A DNA stretch of 64,000 nt, from the NCBI RefSeq assembly GCF_042678485.1, contig NZ_JBHTKR010000006.1, positions 248,001 through 312,000 of the forward strand, in the 5' to 3' direction. Shown piece by piece: positions 1 through 8,477 of this stretch (position 1 is its first letter; every line of letters begins with the position of its first letter). Source of the stretch: Seohaeicola saemankumensis. Lineage in GTDB: Bacteria > Pseudomonadota > Alphaproteobacteria > Rhodobacterales > Rhodobacteraceae. A program made the position numbers and the translations under genes. The notes beneath the pieces were generated by a model. The model was not told the DNA's origin. It did not search any database and saw nothing but the letters and a program-made list of their open reading frames with translations.

Positions 1-2
1 TT

Positions 3-692
3 TACCGCGCCCAGACGCCGCAGGGCTTTGCCTATGCCGCCCTGCTGGCCGCGCATCGCGCGCATCAGGGGCCTGCCGCCGACGATGTGGAAGTGGCGCG
101 CGCCGCCGGGATCGGGGTTGTCATCACCCCGGGACATGAGGACAATCTGAAGATCACCACGCCCGAGGATTTCGCCCGGGCCGAACGCATCCTGACGGGA
201 CAAGGAACAGGCATGGATATCAGGCTGGGCAATGGATATGACGTGCACCGCTTCGGGCCGGGGGATCACGTCATGCTGTGCGGGGTGCGGGTGCCGCATG
301 GCCGGGGTCTGGTTGGGCATTCCGATGCCGATGTCGGCATGCATGCGGTCACCGATGCGATCTATGGCGCGCTGGCCATGGGCGATATCGGGCGGCACTT
401 CCCCCCCTCTGACCCACAGTGGAAGGGCGCCGCCAGCCATATCTTCCTGCGCCACGCAGTCAAGCTGGCCCAGGAAAACGGCTTCATGATCAGTAACATA
501 GACTGCACACTTGTCTGCGAATACCCCAAGATCGGGCCCCATGCGGCAGCCATGCAGGCCGCAATGGCCGCGATCATGGGGCTTTCGGGCGACCGGATCT
601 CGGTCAAGGCGACCACCAGCGAAAGACTGGGCTTTACCGGACGCGAAGAAGGCATCGCCGCACTGGCCACAGCAACCCTGGTCAAACCATGA
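3..692 (+). CDS. ispDF: bifunctional IspD/IspF (MEP pathway), 5' end missing
   Basis: Fused 4-diphosphocytidyl-methylerythritol synthase (IspD) and 2-C-methyl-erythritol 2,4-cyclodiphosphate synthase (IspF), two cytosolic steps of isoprenoid precursor synthesis. The frame is open from the first bases, and its first residues read YRAQTPQGF, a conserved IspD C-terminal motif, so the gene starts upstream of the window. The IspF domain begins near base 213 with GYDVHRF and continues with GHSDADV; their Asp and His residues are the metal ligands of the family. TSERLGFTGREEG near the end is also IspF-typical. The stop overlaps the pgpA start by 4 bases (ATGA), implying translational coupling. The fusion is usual in alphaproteobacteria. 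dxr of the same pathway is at 41.4-42.6 kb. Confidence 0.95.
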   Translation, partial: YRAQTPQGFAYAALLAAHRAHQGPAADDVEVARAAGIGVVITPGHEDNLKITTPEDFARAERILTGQGTGMDIRLGNGYDVHRFGPGDHVMLCGVRVPHGRGLVGHSDADVGMHAVTDAIYGALAMGDIGRHFPPSDPQWKGAASHIFLRHAVKLAQENGFMISNIDCTLVCEYPKIGPHAAAMQAAMAAIMGLSGDRISVKATTSERLGFTGREEGIAALATATLVKP

Positions 693-1189
693 GCCGCGCC
701 AGCCACCTGATCGCCACTTTCGGCCATGTCGGCCATCTGCGGCCTGCGCCCGGCACATGGGGGTCGCTGGCGGCACTTCCGGCGGGTTGGGCGCTTTACA
801 TGCTGGGCGGTGTGCCACTGTTCTGCGCGGGCATCGTGCTGGCCTTTGCCGCAGGATGGTGGGCCACGGCACTGGAAACAAAGGGTAAAGACGATCATGA
901 CCCGTCAGAAATCGTGATCGACGAGATTGTCGGCCAATGGATCGCGCTGCTGCCCGTGATGATCGGCGCCAGCCATTCCGGCGCGGGCGTGCTGGCGCTT
1001 TGGCCGGGTTGGATCACGGCCTTCGTGGCATTTCGCCTGTTCGACATCACAAAACCCGGCCCCGTCGGCTGGGCCGATCGGCAAGTCGGGCCGTTCGGCG
1101 TGATGCTGGACGACGTGATCGCCGGTATCCTGGCCGCGATAATGGTGGGCCTTGGCGCCGGCCTGTCGCATGGCGTGCTGGGGTTCTGA
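689..1189 (+). CDS. pgpA: phosphatidylglycerophosphatase A
   Basis: Removes the phosphate from phosphatidylglycerophosphate to give phosphatidylglycerol, at the inner membrane. The 166-residue product has the PgpA signatures: PAPGTWGSLAALP near the N-terminus, the acidic DEIVGQWIAL segment, and FRLFDITKPGPVGWAD followed by GVMLDD. It contains several hydrophobic spans. The ATG overlaps the stop of ispDF by 4 bases, and cinA starts one base after its own stop, so the three genes form a tight operon. Length is typical. CdsA, which supplies the CDP-diacylglycerol precursor, is encoded at 42.6-43.4 kb. Confidence 0.93.
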   Translation: MSRASHLIATFGHVGHLRPAPGTWGSLAALPAGWALYMLGGVPLFCAGIVLAFAAGWWATALETKGKDDHDPSEIVIDEIVGQWIALLPVMIGASHSGAGVLALWPGWITAFVAFRLFDITKPGPVGWADRQVGPFGVMLDDVIAGILAAIMVGLGAGLSHGVLGF

Positions 1190-1190
1190 G

Positions 1191-1670
1191 ATGCGCGCAG
1201 TTGCCATAGACATCCTGACCGTCTGCCGCGCCAAGGGCCTGCGCGTCGCCACCGCCGAAAGCTGCACGGGCGGCATGGTCGCCGCGGCGATAACCGATAT
1301 CGCCGGGTCATCCGACGTCTTCGACCGCGGGTTCATCACCTACTCCAACGGCGCGAAAACCGACATGCTGGGCGTCTTGCCCCAAACCCTTGCAGACCAT
1401 GGCGCCGTATCCGAGCCTGTGGCGCGAGAAATGGCTGAGGGTGCGCTGGCCGCATCCAAAGCCGATGTGGCGGTCTCGATCACGGGTATCGCAGGCCCCG
1501 GCGGGTCAGATGTCAAACCCGAAGGGCGCGTCTGCTTCGGGCTTGCGCAGCGGGGCCATGACACATGGACCGAAACGGTAGAATTCGGCGCGCGCGGCCG
1601 CGAAGCCGTGCGTGGCGCCGCAACCGAACACGCCCTCGCCCTGCTTCTGTCGGCCGGAAAGGCGCGTTAA
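1191..1670 (+). CDS. cinA: CinA-family nicotinamide-nucleotide amidohydrolase (PncC)
   Basis: Stand-alone C-terminal CinA domain (159 residues), which deamidates nicotinamide mononucleotide to nicotinate mononucleotide in pyridine-nucleotide salvage. The family signatures are AESCTGGMVAAAIT near residue 18, FITYSNGAK, VSEPVAREMAEGA and SITGIAGPGGSD. It lacks the N-terminal MoaB-like domain of full-length CinA, as is common in alphaproteobacteria. The frame is open further upstream to 1152, but the ATG at 1191, one base after the pgpA stop, gives the normal length and operon spacing, so I chose it. Confidence 0.92.
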   Translation: MRAVAIDILTVCRAKGLRVATAESCTGGMVAAAITDIAGSSDVFDRGFITYSNGAKTDMLGVLPQTLADHGAVSEPVAREMAEGALAASKADVAVSITGIAGPGGSDVKPEGRVCFGLAQRGHDTWTETVEFGARGREAVRGAATEHALALLLSAGKAR

Positions 1671-1691
1671 TAACGCCTCTCAAGGCAATGT

Positions 1692-2990
1692 TTAACCGAG
1701 ATTTTTTGCAAATTCCCGCGCACTGGCCTGGCCTTCGATCAGGGACCAGATCTGATCGGCCCGCGCGGTACCCAGAAGGCTGCGTGCCTTGGCTGCGATC
1801 TTGGCCTGTCGCAGATCCAGCGTCATGGGCGCATTCAGATCATGGGTCGCGGTCCGCACCGCGCCATCGCGCAGGGTGACACGCAGCCGCGTGGCGGTTT
1901 CCGCCACGCTGTCATCCGCCGTCACATGCACGCGTGCGCGCAGGTCCTGCAGGGCCGGATCAGCGCAGACGGCATCGCTGTAGCTGTCCAGTACCGCCGT
2001 ATCATGACCCAGAACCTGCATCGCCAGCACCGTGCCATAGCTGAACTTGGCCCCCAGGCCGGTCATGGGCGCGACCTGGTTGCACACCGTCATCCAGCGC
2101 GGATGCGTCGCAACCTCGATCCGGTCGATCGCCGCCGGATCCAGCGGCGCAAGGGTCAGCCCAGCCTCCAACACAGCATGCAGGCCATGGCAGCAGGCAT
2201 GGAACTTGTGGCTGACGGTTTCAAAAACCCATGCCTGACCAATGCCTTGCATCGCATCCCTGATGTTCTGACCGGCATGGGTCGGCCCAAAGCCCTGCGG
2301 GCTTTCCAGCGCATCCGGATTGGCCACGAAACCGCGCGCCACCAATTGCGCCGCCTCAACCCCGTTGGCCGCGGCAAGCCCGGCATTGAACGGCTTGCCC
2401 ATCGTGCCGAATTGCGACTTCAGACCCGAAGCGCGGGTCGCCAGCAAGCCAAGCACCATGGCGCAGCCCCCCGCATCCAGCCCCATCAGCCGCGCCGCGG
2501 CCAGACCTGCGCCAAAGGCGCCGGCAGTCGCCGTCTGGTGGAATCCGGTCTGGTAATGGTCGCGCCCCAGCCAGACGCCCACGCGGATCGACGCCTCCAC
2601 CCCGATCAGGGCTGCCGCCTGCAAGGCCGCGCCATCGGCGCCCTGCACCTCGGCCACGGCCAGTGCGGCCGGGATCACCGCCACCGAAGGATGCCCGATA
2701 TGGGCAAAATGCGTATCGTCATAATCCAGCGCATGGCTTGTCGCACCGTTTGACAGCGCCGCCGCGCGCGCCGGGACCCGCCCCGGATGCCCGATCAGTG
2801 CGGCCTGCTGTGCGCCGCCCTCGTCCAGCACCATGTCCCGGGTGATCCGCGCCACAGGCTCGTCACGGCCAGCCAATCCCACCGCCGCCCAATCCAGCAT
2901 CGACAGCCGCATCATCCGAAGCGCCGATGCGGGCAGATCTGACGCTTTTGTTTGCGCTGCGAATTCAGCAAGTTGCGTGGTGATTGTCAT
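1692..2990 (-). CDS. MmgE/PrpD family protein
   Basis: A 432-residue member of the MmgE/PrpD family, which includes 2-methylcitrate dehydratase, cis-aconitate decarboxylase and itaconate-related enzymes. Family features seen: the helical N-terminal domain, SHALDYDDTH at residues 85-94 followed by HIGHPS, and the mid-protein FHACCHGLHAVLEA stretch. No prpB or prpC lies nearby, so a methylcitrate role is not supported by context and the substrate is unknown. It is convergent with cinA and 40 bases downstream of the RatA/Coq10-like gene on the same strand. Confidence 0.85.
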   Translation of the reverse strand: MTITTQLAEFAAQTKASDLPASALRMMRLSMLDWAAVGLAGRDEPVARITRDMVLDEGGAQQAALIGHPGRVPARAAALSNGATSHALDYDDTHFAHIGHPSVAVIPAALAVAEVQGADGAALQAAALIGVEASIRVGVWLGRDHYQTGFHQTATAGAFGAGLAAARLMGLDAGGCAMVLGLLATRASGLKSQFGTMGKPFNAGLAAANGVEAAQLVARGFVANPDALESPQGFGPTHAGQNIRDAMQGIGQAWVFETVSHKFHACCHGLHAVLEAGLTLAPLDPAAIDRIEVATHPRWMTVCNQVAPMTGLGAKFSYGTVLAMQVLGHDTAVLDSYSDAVCADPALQDLRARVHVTADDSVAETATRLRVTLRDGAVRTATHDLNAPMTLDLRQAKIAAKARSLLGTARADQIWSLIEGQASAREFAKNLG

Positions 2991-3030
2991 CTATGCGGCT
3001 CCCCGGTTCGGCGGCCAGCATAGCGCGGTT

Positions 3031-3483
3031 TCAGGCCGCGTAAAGCTGCGCCGCGCGGCGTTCAAAGGCCCGCACGATCCGCTGCATCGCCTCGTTGAAC
3101 ACAACGCCGATGATCCCCTGCAAAACCGCGTTACGGAATTCGAAATCCACGAAGAAGGATACGTCGCACCCGCCATCAGGCGCATCCTTGAAAGCCCAGT
3201 TGGATTTCATGTAGCGAAACGGCCCATCCAGGTATTCGGTGTCGATCTGCATCTGCGCGGGCCAGAGGGTGACGCGACTGCCGAATCGTTCGCGAAACAC
3301 CTTGAAGCTGATGACCAGATCCGCCTCCATCACCTGCGCCCCATCGGCGCGCGGGGTGACGGACCTGATCCGCGCCGCGGCGCACCATGGCAGGAATTGC
3401 GGATATTTCGCCACATCCGCCACCAGGTCATACATCTGCTGCGCGCTATAGGGCAGCCTGCGGGTTTCGGAATGGGTGGGCAT
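3031..3483 (-). CDS. RatA/Coq10-like START-domain protein
   Basis: A 150-residue protein of the polyketide cyclase/START fold that includes ubiquinone-binding Coq10 and E. coli RatA. Evidence: the N-terminal METHIONINE-started PTHSETRRLPYSAQQMYDLV segment, DVAKYPQFLPWCAAARI, and the C-terminal FRNAVLQGIIGVVFNEAMQR. Members usually bind hydrophobic ligands and support quinone function; the RatA toxin label comes from overexpression in E. coli and should not be read as a toxin-antitoxin call. The open frame extends 32 codons upstream to 3579, across the hpt leader; the ATG at 3483 fits the family N-terminus. Confidence 0.85.
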   Translation of the reverse strand: MPTHSETRRLPYSAQQMYDLVADVAKYPQFLPWCAAARIRSVTPRADGAQVMEADLVISFKVFRERFGSRVTLWPAQMQIDTEYLDGPFRYMKSNWAFKDAPDGGCDVSFFVDFEFRNAVLQGIIGVVFNEAMQRIVRAFERRAAQLYAA

Positions 3484-3524
3484 TGCTGTAGGTCGTCCTG
3501 ATCGTCTGTGAAGCATTTTCGCGC

Positions 3525-3552
3525 GTGACAGTGGGGCCTCATTTCGTAGAGT
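3525..3552 (+). promoter_or_regulatory. possible promoter of hpt
   Basis: GTGACA at 3525-3530 and TAGAGT at 3547-3552 are separated by 16 bases and lie just before the hpt ribosome-binding site. The -35 matches TTGACA in 5 of 6 positions and the -10 matches TATAAT in 4 of 6. This is pattern matching only. Confidence 0.35.
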
Positions 3553-3577
3553 GAGCGCCGAATTGCAAGGAAAACCC

Positions 3578-4120
3578 ATGACACAGCGTCCTTATGTCAT
3601 CGACCGGATGATCTCGGCCAAGGCCATCGCCGCCCGGATCGAAGCCCTCTCCCATCTGATCGAATCCGAATTTGCCGATACGGACAAACTGGTTGTCGTG
3701 GGCCTTCTGCGCGGATCCTTCGTGTTCATCGCGGATCTGGTCCGCGAACTGGATCTGCCCGTCGAGGTCGATTTCCTCGAGGCGTCATCCTATGGAAACG
3801 CGATGGAAAGCAGCCGCGAAGTTCGCATTCTCAAGGACTTGCGGGGCGCAATTGAAGGGCGCGACGTGCTGGTGGTCGAGGATATCGTGGATACCGGCCA
3901 CACCCTTTACCATGTGCGCCAGCTGCTGTTGTCGCGCGATCCGCACCGGCTGAAAACCATCGCCCTGCTGGACAAGCCCAGCCGGCGCGAGGCCCCGATC
4001 AAGGCCGACTGGACCGGCTTCGAGATCCCCGACGAATTCGTGGTGGGCTATGGCATCGACTTCGCGCAGCGCAACCGCAACCTGCCCTATATCGGCAAGG
4101 TCCGCTTTACCGATGTCTGA
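3578..4120 (+). CDS. hpt: hypoxanthine phosphoribosyltransferase
   Basis: Purine salvage enzyme converting hypoxanthine (and often guanine) plus PRPP to IMP/GMP in the cytosol. The 180-residue product carries LLRGS at 43-47, the PRPP-binding loop VLVVEDIVDTGHTL at 97-110, LLDKPSRR, and the base-contacting FVVGYGIDFAQRNRNLPYIG near the end. The frame opens at a GTG at 3551, but the ATG at 3578 follows a clear AAGGA and matches family N-termini. It stands alone and is divergent from the RatA-like gene. Confidence 0.93.
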   Translation: MTQRPYVIDRMISAKAIAARIEALSHLIESEFADTDKLVVVGLLRGSFVFIADLVRELDLPVEVDFLEASSYGNAMESSREVRILKDLRGAIEGRDVLVVEDIVDTGHTLYHVRQLLLSRDPHRLKTIALLDKPSRREAPIKADWTGFEIPDEFVVGYGIDFAQRNRNLPYIGKVRFTDV

Positions 4121-4132
4121 CCTCTGCGTGAG

Positions 4133-4176
4133 GTTCAGGCGCGGTGACGTTCAGCCCCGGTGACGTTCAGGCGCGG
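4133..4176. repeat. 16-bp tandem repeat between hpt and lipA
   Basis: About 2.75 copies of a 16-base unit (GTTCAGGCGCGGTGAC, then GTTCAGCCCCGGTGAC, then GTTCAGGCGCGG) fill the short gap between the convergent ends of hpt and lipA. The repeat runs into the last codons and stop of lipA (4167). No function is evident. Confidence 0.7.
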
Positions 4177-5117
4177 CCCAGTCGCGCCTGACGTGCGTCG
4201 CGCAGCCGCGCGAAATCATCGCCCGCATGATAGGAGGATCGCGTCAGCGGTGTCGCCGACACCATCAGGAAGCCTTTGCCGAAAGCAGCCTTTTCATAGG
4301 CCGCGAATTCATCGGGATGCACGAAACGGTCCACCGCGTGATGCTTCGGCGTGGGTTGCAGATATTGACCGATGGTCAGGAAATCCACATCGGCCGCGCG
4401 CATGTCATCCATGACCTGCAGCACCGCCTGACGCCCCTCGCCCAGCCCGACCATGATCCCCGACTTGGTAAAGACCGACGGATCAAGCTCCTTGACCCGC
4501 TGCAACAGGCGCAGCGAATGGAAATAACGCGCGCCGGGGCGCACCTCGGGGTAAAGGCCCGGTACGGTTTCCAGGTTGTGGTTGAACACATCCGGCCGCG
4601 CCGCAACGACCGTTTCCAGCGCAGAGGGATCGCATTTCAGGAAATCGGGGGTCAGCACCTCGATCGTGGTGCCGGGGGCGCGATGACGGATGGCGCGGAT
4701 GGTCTGGGCGAAATGCTCGGCCCCGCCATCGTCCAGATCGTCCCGGTCGACCGATGTGACCACCACGTGATTCAACCCCAGCTTGGCCACCGCATCGGCC
4801 ACGCGGCCCGGCTCGAACGCATCCAGCGTCTGCGGCTTGCCGGTGGCGATATTGCAGAAGGTGCAGCCGCGCGTGCAGATCTCGCCCATGATCATCATGG
4901 TGGCGTGGCCCTGGCTCCAGCATTCGCCGGCATTGGGGCAGCCCGCCTCTTCGCAGACCGTGACCAGCTTGTGCTCGCGGATGATGTTGCGCGTATCCTT
5001 GTACCCCTGCGAGGTCGGGGCCTTGACCCGGATCCAGTCGGGTTTCTTCGGCTGGGCATTGTCGGGCCGGTGGGCTTTTTCGGGGTGCCGCTGGCCGGGG
5101 ATCTTCAGATCGCGCAT
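4167..5117 (-). CDS. lipA: lipoyl synthase
   Basis: Radical SAM enzyme that inserts two sulfurs into octanoyl groups on lipoyl domains. Counting from the start chosen here (316 residues), the auxiliary cluster cysteines C55, C60 and C66 lie in CEEAGCPNAGEC and the radical SAM cysteines C81, C85 and C88 in CTRGCTFCNI. The C-terminal RSSY motif holds the serine that ligates the auxiliary cluster. The ATG at 5117 is preceded by AAAGG at good spacing; an in-frame start at 5153 would add 12 residues. It is 82 bases downstream of oxyR's stop on the same strand. Confidence 0.96.
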   Translation of the reverse strand: MRDLKIPGQRHPEKAHRPDNAQPKKPDWIRVKAPTSQGYKDTRNIIREHKLVTVCEEAGCPNAGECWSQGHATMMIMGEICTRGCTFCNIATGKPQTLDAFEPGRVADAVAKLGLNHVVVTSVDRDDLDDGGAEHFAQTIRAIRHRAPGTTIEVLTPDFLKCDPSALETVVAARPDVFNHNLETVPGLYPEVRPGARYFHSLRLLQRVKELDPSVFTKSGIMVGLGEGRQAVLQVMDDMRAADVDFLTIGQYLQPTPKHHAVDRFVHPDEFAAYEKAAFGKGFLMVSATPLTRSSYHAGDDFARLRDARQARLGRA

Positions 5118-5198
5118 CTGGATGCCTTTCAGGCTTTGGTGACTTGCCTTCACATACGCGCAATTAGGGCCGGATTAAAGACCCGCAAGGCCGCAGCA

Positions 5199-6131
5199 TC
5201 AGGGAATATCGCGCCGCGCCAGGTGAACCAGCCCGCCGCCCACATCGCGCAGGATCTCGGCCAGGGGCGCGCACCAGCCATCGTCCAGGCTGGATTCCCG
5301 CCGCACCAGCCCCACATGCCGTGCCGGTTCAGGCATGCTGAAACGCATCAGATGCATCTCGGGGGCGGCGCGCTGTTCCTGCAGCGCCGCCAGTTCGGGC
5401 ATCAGCGTCAGCCCGAACCCCGCCGCCACCAGCCGCGACAGCGTACTCAACGACGACGCGCCCATGTTGATCTGCGCGTGGCCCCGGCCACGGCCGCACA
5501 CCTCCAGAGCCTGGTCGGTCAGGCAATGCCCTTCCTCCAGCAACAGCAGTTGGCTGGCCCCCAGCTCTACCGGGCGCAACGCCTCGGCGCCGGCCCCCAG
5601 CGCGGCCAGCCGCGCCTTGGTCCCGGCCAGCAGGAACCGATCCTCGAACAACGGGATCTCGACCAGCCCGCCCTCGGCCGAGGGCAGCGCGATCACCGCC
5701 GCATCCAGACGCCCCGCGCGCAACTCGGCCAGCAGGCGGTCGGTCTTGGCCTCCTGCACCTGCACGTCCAGCGAAATATCGCGCGAGCGCAACGCCTCCA
5801 GCGCGCCGGGCAGGATATAGGGCGCGATCGTCGGGATCAGCCCAAGCCGCAATTCACCGGACAGCCCGCCGCGCCAGCGCGCCGCGTCGCTCAGCGCCTG
5901 TGTCGCCTCCAGCACCCGCGCGGCATGGGCCAGGATGCGCCGCCCGAAAGGTGTCAGCACCACATCGCGGGCTTGCCGTTCGACCAGCGGCGCACCAAGG
6001 CTTTTTTCCAACTCACGGATCTGCACCGACAGCGCAGGCTGCGACACGTGCACCACATCGGCCGCACGGCCGAAATTGCGCTGTTCCGCCAGGGCCTTGA
6101 AATAAGCCAGTTGTCGCAGGGTGATGTTCAT
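5199..6131 (-). CDS. oxyR: OxyR, LysR-family hydrogen peroxide sensor
   Basis: A 310-residue LysR-type regulator. Residues 1-60 form the winged helix-turn-helix (LRQLAYFKALAEQRNFGRAA, then VSQPALSVQIRELE). The effector domain contains GHCLTDQALEVC, with cysteines 203 and 212 nine residues apart, matching the redox pair C199/C208 of E. coli OxyR, so a peroxide-sensing disulfide switch is well supported. No catalase or ahp gene is adjacent, so targets are elsewhere. The start lies inside a LysR-type palindrome (see 6129-6184), which suggests autoregulation, and no good Shine-Dalgarno precedes the ATG. Confidence 0.92.
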   Translation of the reverse strand: MNITLRQLAYFKALAEQRNFGRAADVVHVSQPALSVQIRELEKSLGAPLVERQARDVVLTPFGRRILAHAARVLEATQALSDAARWRGGLSGELRLGLIPTIAPYILPGALEALRSRDISLDVQVQEAKTDRLLAELRAGRLDAAVIALPSAEGGLVEIPLFEDRFLLAGTKARLAALGAGAEALRPVELGASQLLLLEEGHCLTDQALEVCGRGRGHAQINMGASSLSTLSRLVAAGFGLTLMPELAALQEQRAAPEMHLMRFSMPEPARHVGLVRRESSLDDGWCAPLAEILRDVGGGLVHLARRDIP

Positions 6132-6184
6132 AATGCGAAGTTATGCATCAGCCCCGTTCTTGACAACGCCCATTATGACAATGG
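6129..6184 (-). promoter_or_regulatory. candidate OxyR operator and promoter at oxyR start
   Basis: Two inverted repeats lie here. CATAA-N7-TTATG (6129-6145) overlaps the oxyR start codon and contains the LysR-type core ATAA-N7-TTAT. CCATT-N5-AATGG spans 6170-6184. On the minus strand a TTGTCA and an ATAACT 16 bases later could be the -35 and -10, giving a very short leader. Autorepression by OxyR is the likely meaning; this is inference. Confidence 0.5.
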
Positions 6185-6192
6185 CGCCCATG

Positions 6193-6837
6193 TCATTCTG
6201 ACATCCTGAGAAGGACAAGCAGCGCGAAGGCACAGATGATGATCGCCGTAAGAGCCACCCATTCCCTGCGGTTCTGACGATGCAGACGGGCCTCTTGCAC
6301 GGGCAGGGGTTTGGGCCTTTCGCCCGCGGCATGCCGGATCAGGGCTACAAGCGCCTCGGCCTCGGGCCTGGTTTTGACGAAGGGGCCCAGGGCAAGCATC
6401 TGCAGCTTGGCGCCCGGCGTCATCGGAACCGCTTCCAGCCGTGGTTGATAGCCCCTGGCAAGGACCGTCTCGCCAAGCGACACCTCGGCATAGTCGGACA
6501 GGCGAAGCACCTGAACCTTGCCGAGGATCGAGGTGAGCTGCACGATCCCGTGGTCGACATGTAGCCGGGGCAAGCCCCGCACCGCCGACCACAGAAGAAG
6601 CAGCGGGAAACTCAGCAGGAAAAGCCCCACGACCAGTGAGGTCACGACACCATCCCGAAGACCCGGATCGCTCGGCAGCGAACCACGGACAAGCCCCCAG
6701 GACGCCGCCCACAAGGAAAGCAGCGCAAGCAGAGACATCATTCCCATGGCGAACCAGACGAACCAGGGATAGCGCGGCCGGAAGGTTGCGGGCAGGTGCA
6801 GGCGTTTCACGCGGGAACGATCGTCAAACATGGGCAT
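6193..6837 (-). CDS. membrane protein of unknown function with three predicted spans
   Basis: A 214-residue protein I do not recognise. Hydrophobic segments at about residues 24-48 and 66-87 form an N-terminal pair. They are followed by a soluble region of about 100 residues (RLHVDHGIVQLTSILGKVQV onward) that could be a PH-like beta sandwich, and by a single C-terminal span ending LLVLLRMSE. The layout resembles small bacterial PH-domain membrane proteins, but I see no diagnostic motif. It lies upstream of oxyR on the same strand with a 61-base gap that carries oxyR's own control sites. The start at 6837 has only a weak ribosome-binding site; an ATG two codons in is equally possible. Confidence 0.7.
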   Translation of the reverse strand: MPMFDDRSRVKRLHLPATFRPRYPWFVWFAMGMMSLLALLSLWAASWGLVRGSLPSDPGLRDGVVTSLVVGLFLLSFPLLLLWSAVRGLPRLHVDHGIVQLTSILGKVQVLRLSDYAEVSLGETVLARGYQPRLEAVPMTPGAKLQMLALGPFVKTRPEAEALVALIRHAAGERPKPLPVQEARLHRQNRREWVALTAIIICAFALLVLLRMSE

Positions 6838-6910
6838 ACCACTTATCAGGAGATGCCATGCTGCCCCCGGGATCCGGCCGTTTTAAGGCCGAACCGTGAC
6901 AGTCCCCGGT

Positions 6911-8242
6911 CTAGCCGATCATGCCGCCACCCTTGCCCAGATCGTCATAGTGGCGGCGCAAGCGTTGCAGCGCGATACGCAGGACGATCTTGCCGGATCG
7001 CGCCGACCAGCCCATCCGCCGCTCGGCCTGTTCCAGCCCTTCGAGGTAGCAGCAACACCGCAGCGCCACATCCCCAAGCCCCGGCCCCAGATCGCGCAGC
7101 GCCGCGCTGATGCGCGCGCGGGCAGCCTCGGGGCCCCGCGCGACACCCGTTGCAGGCACCCCGCCCTGCACCCCTGCGGTCAGGAACCGGTCCCAGTTCT
7201 GCGCCACCTTCGGACCCATCTGCGCCAGTTCGAAATCCTCGCGCAGGCGTTCTCCGGCCGTCACAAGCTCATCCGACAGGAAAGGCTGGCCGGATTTGTC
7301 GCGCCGTCGCGCCAGCGCCAGCAATGGCGATTCGTTGACGCAATAGCGCATCCTGCGGCGGCTGGCCCCGGCGCTGGCACCCTCTGCGTCATGATCTGCG
7401 CCGTCCACCTGCACGCCCTGGGCAGCCTTGTCCACGAACTGGCGCCCGAACTGGTCACCGTACTGGCCCGCGAACTGCGCGCCGCCCTCGTTCATGCCCT
7501 GGCGGGCCAGATTTTCAGCCTCGGCCACAAGCAATCCCAGCGCCGCGCGCCCGGCCCCGGTGATCCGGTAGCGCGACACCCGGCCCGGCGTGTCGCAGAC
7601 GATCCATTCCTTCAGCGCCATGGCCTGCGCGATGGCACGGTCCACGACGGCGGTACGCGTCGTTCCCCCGTCTATACTGTCCCGGACAACCACGGCCTTG
7701 TCCATTTCCGCAGCCACCGCCAGCACGGCCCCCGGTTCGGCAAGCCGCCGCAGCACGCGCCGCCCTTCGCGGCGCAACATCTCGTTCGATGGCGCGGCGG
7801 GAACTGTCGGTTCGCCCTGCGGGGAATCCGGCAGATCATGTCCTGCGGCCTGAGGGTCAAGTTTGGTTGTCATGGGCACATGCTCCTTCAGCGGGACCTG
7901 GGCAGGCGGCGGAGGCAGCAACGGGGACATTGCCGCCAGATCGGTTTCGGGATCAGTTGCGCGATCGGTCGGCGGAAATGGTCGGAAATGCAGGCCGCCA
8001 AGCTGGCGCAAGGCCTCATCCACCAGAAGATCGTCGCGCCGGTTCTCAAGCTTGCGGATCTGGCGCAGGATGGTCGAGGCATGACAGCCCGCATTGCGCG
8101 CCAATTCGCGGATCGGCAAGCCGGCCTCGATATGCGCCAGATAGCGCAGGGCGGTCTTTGGCACCCAACTTGGCGCCAATCCCCCGGCCAAAACCGCACG
8201 CGACCCATCATCCCCGGTCGAGGCGGTGTCAAAGGTAGTCAT
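6911..8242 (-). CDS. DUF6456 helix-turn-helix protein
   Basis: A 443-residue protein of the Rhodobacterales DUF6456 type. A helix-turn-helix near residues 38-70 (IEAGLPIRELARNAGCHAST, then ILRQIRKLE) is followed by a Pro-rich linker. The C-terminal half carries SPLLALARRRD, FLSDELVTAGERLREDFELAQ and a last helical section rich in Cys (ALRCCCYLEGLEQAE). It is probably a DNA-binding protein of unknown target. The ATG at 8242 has an excellent AGGAGG; the frame extends nine codons further but without a site. It is divergent from the DUF6477 gene across a 235-base gap. Confidence 0.8.
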   Translation of the reverse strand: MTTFDTASTGDDGSRAVLAGGLAPSWVPKTALRYLAHIEAGLPIRELARNAGCHASTILRQIRKLENRRDDLLVDEALRQLGGLHFRPFPPTDRATDPETDLAAMSPLLPPPPAQVPLKEHVPMTTKLDPQAAGHDLPDSPQGEPTVPAAPSNEMLRREGRRVLRRLAEPGAVLAVAAEMDKAVVVRDSIDGGTTRTAVVDRAIAQAMALKEWIVCDTPGRVSRYRITGAGRAALGLLVAEAENLARQGMNEGGAQFAGQYGDQFGRQFVDKAAQGVQVDGADHDAEGASAGASRRRMRYCVNESPLLALARRRDKSGQPFLSDELVTAGERLREDFELAQMGPKVAQNWDRFLTAGVQGGVPATGVARGPEAARARISAALRDLGPGLGDVALRCCCYLEGLEQAERRMGWSARSGKIVLRIALQRLRRHYDDLGKGGGMIG

Positions 8243-8261
8243 GTCAATCCTCCTGTCTTTC

Positions 8262-8281
8262 TTCTCCACAGGTTATCCCCA
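8262..8281. promoter_or_regulatory. two DnaA-box-like sequences
   Basis: TTCTCCACA (8262-8270) and TTATCCCCA (8273-8281) each differ from the DnaA box TTATCCACA at one position and are 11 bases apart on the same strand, directly upstream of the DUF6456 gene. The remaining 235-base gap is AT-rich for this genome (8318-8370) and probably holds promoters for both flanking genes. I cannot tell whether DnaA binds here. Confidence 0.35.
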
Positions 8282-8477
8282 GGCGGACTTGCAACCTAAG
8301 AATGCAATTCTTACCAGTTCGTTAACATTCCCCTGTTTTGTTCATAATTGTTTCCAAATCTTGAATAATCGCAAAGACGGCGCGCGCTGCTTTTGCCCGA
8401 AGCGCAACATCCCCCCTGGTCGTGTTTCAGTCAGGCAGACCGGGCAATCCGCCCGGCCCTGCACAAGGAGCCACGCC

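Noticed and set aside
3031..3483. RatA toxin of a toxin-antitoxin system
   Set aside because: No antitoxin partner; the family is the Coq10/START ubiquinone-linked group.
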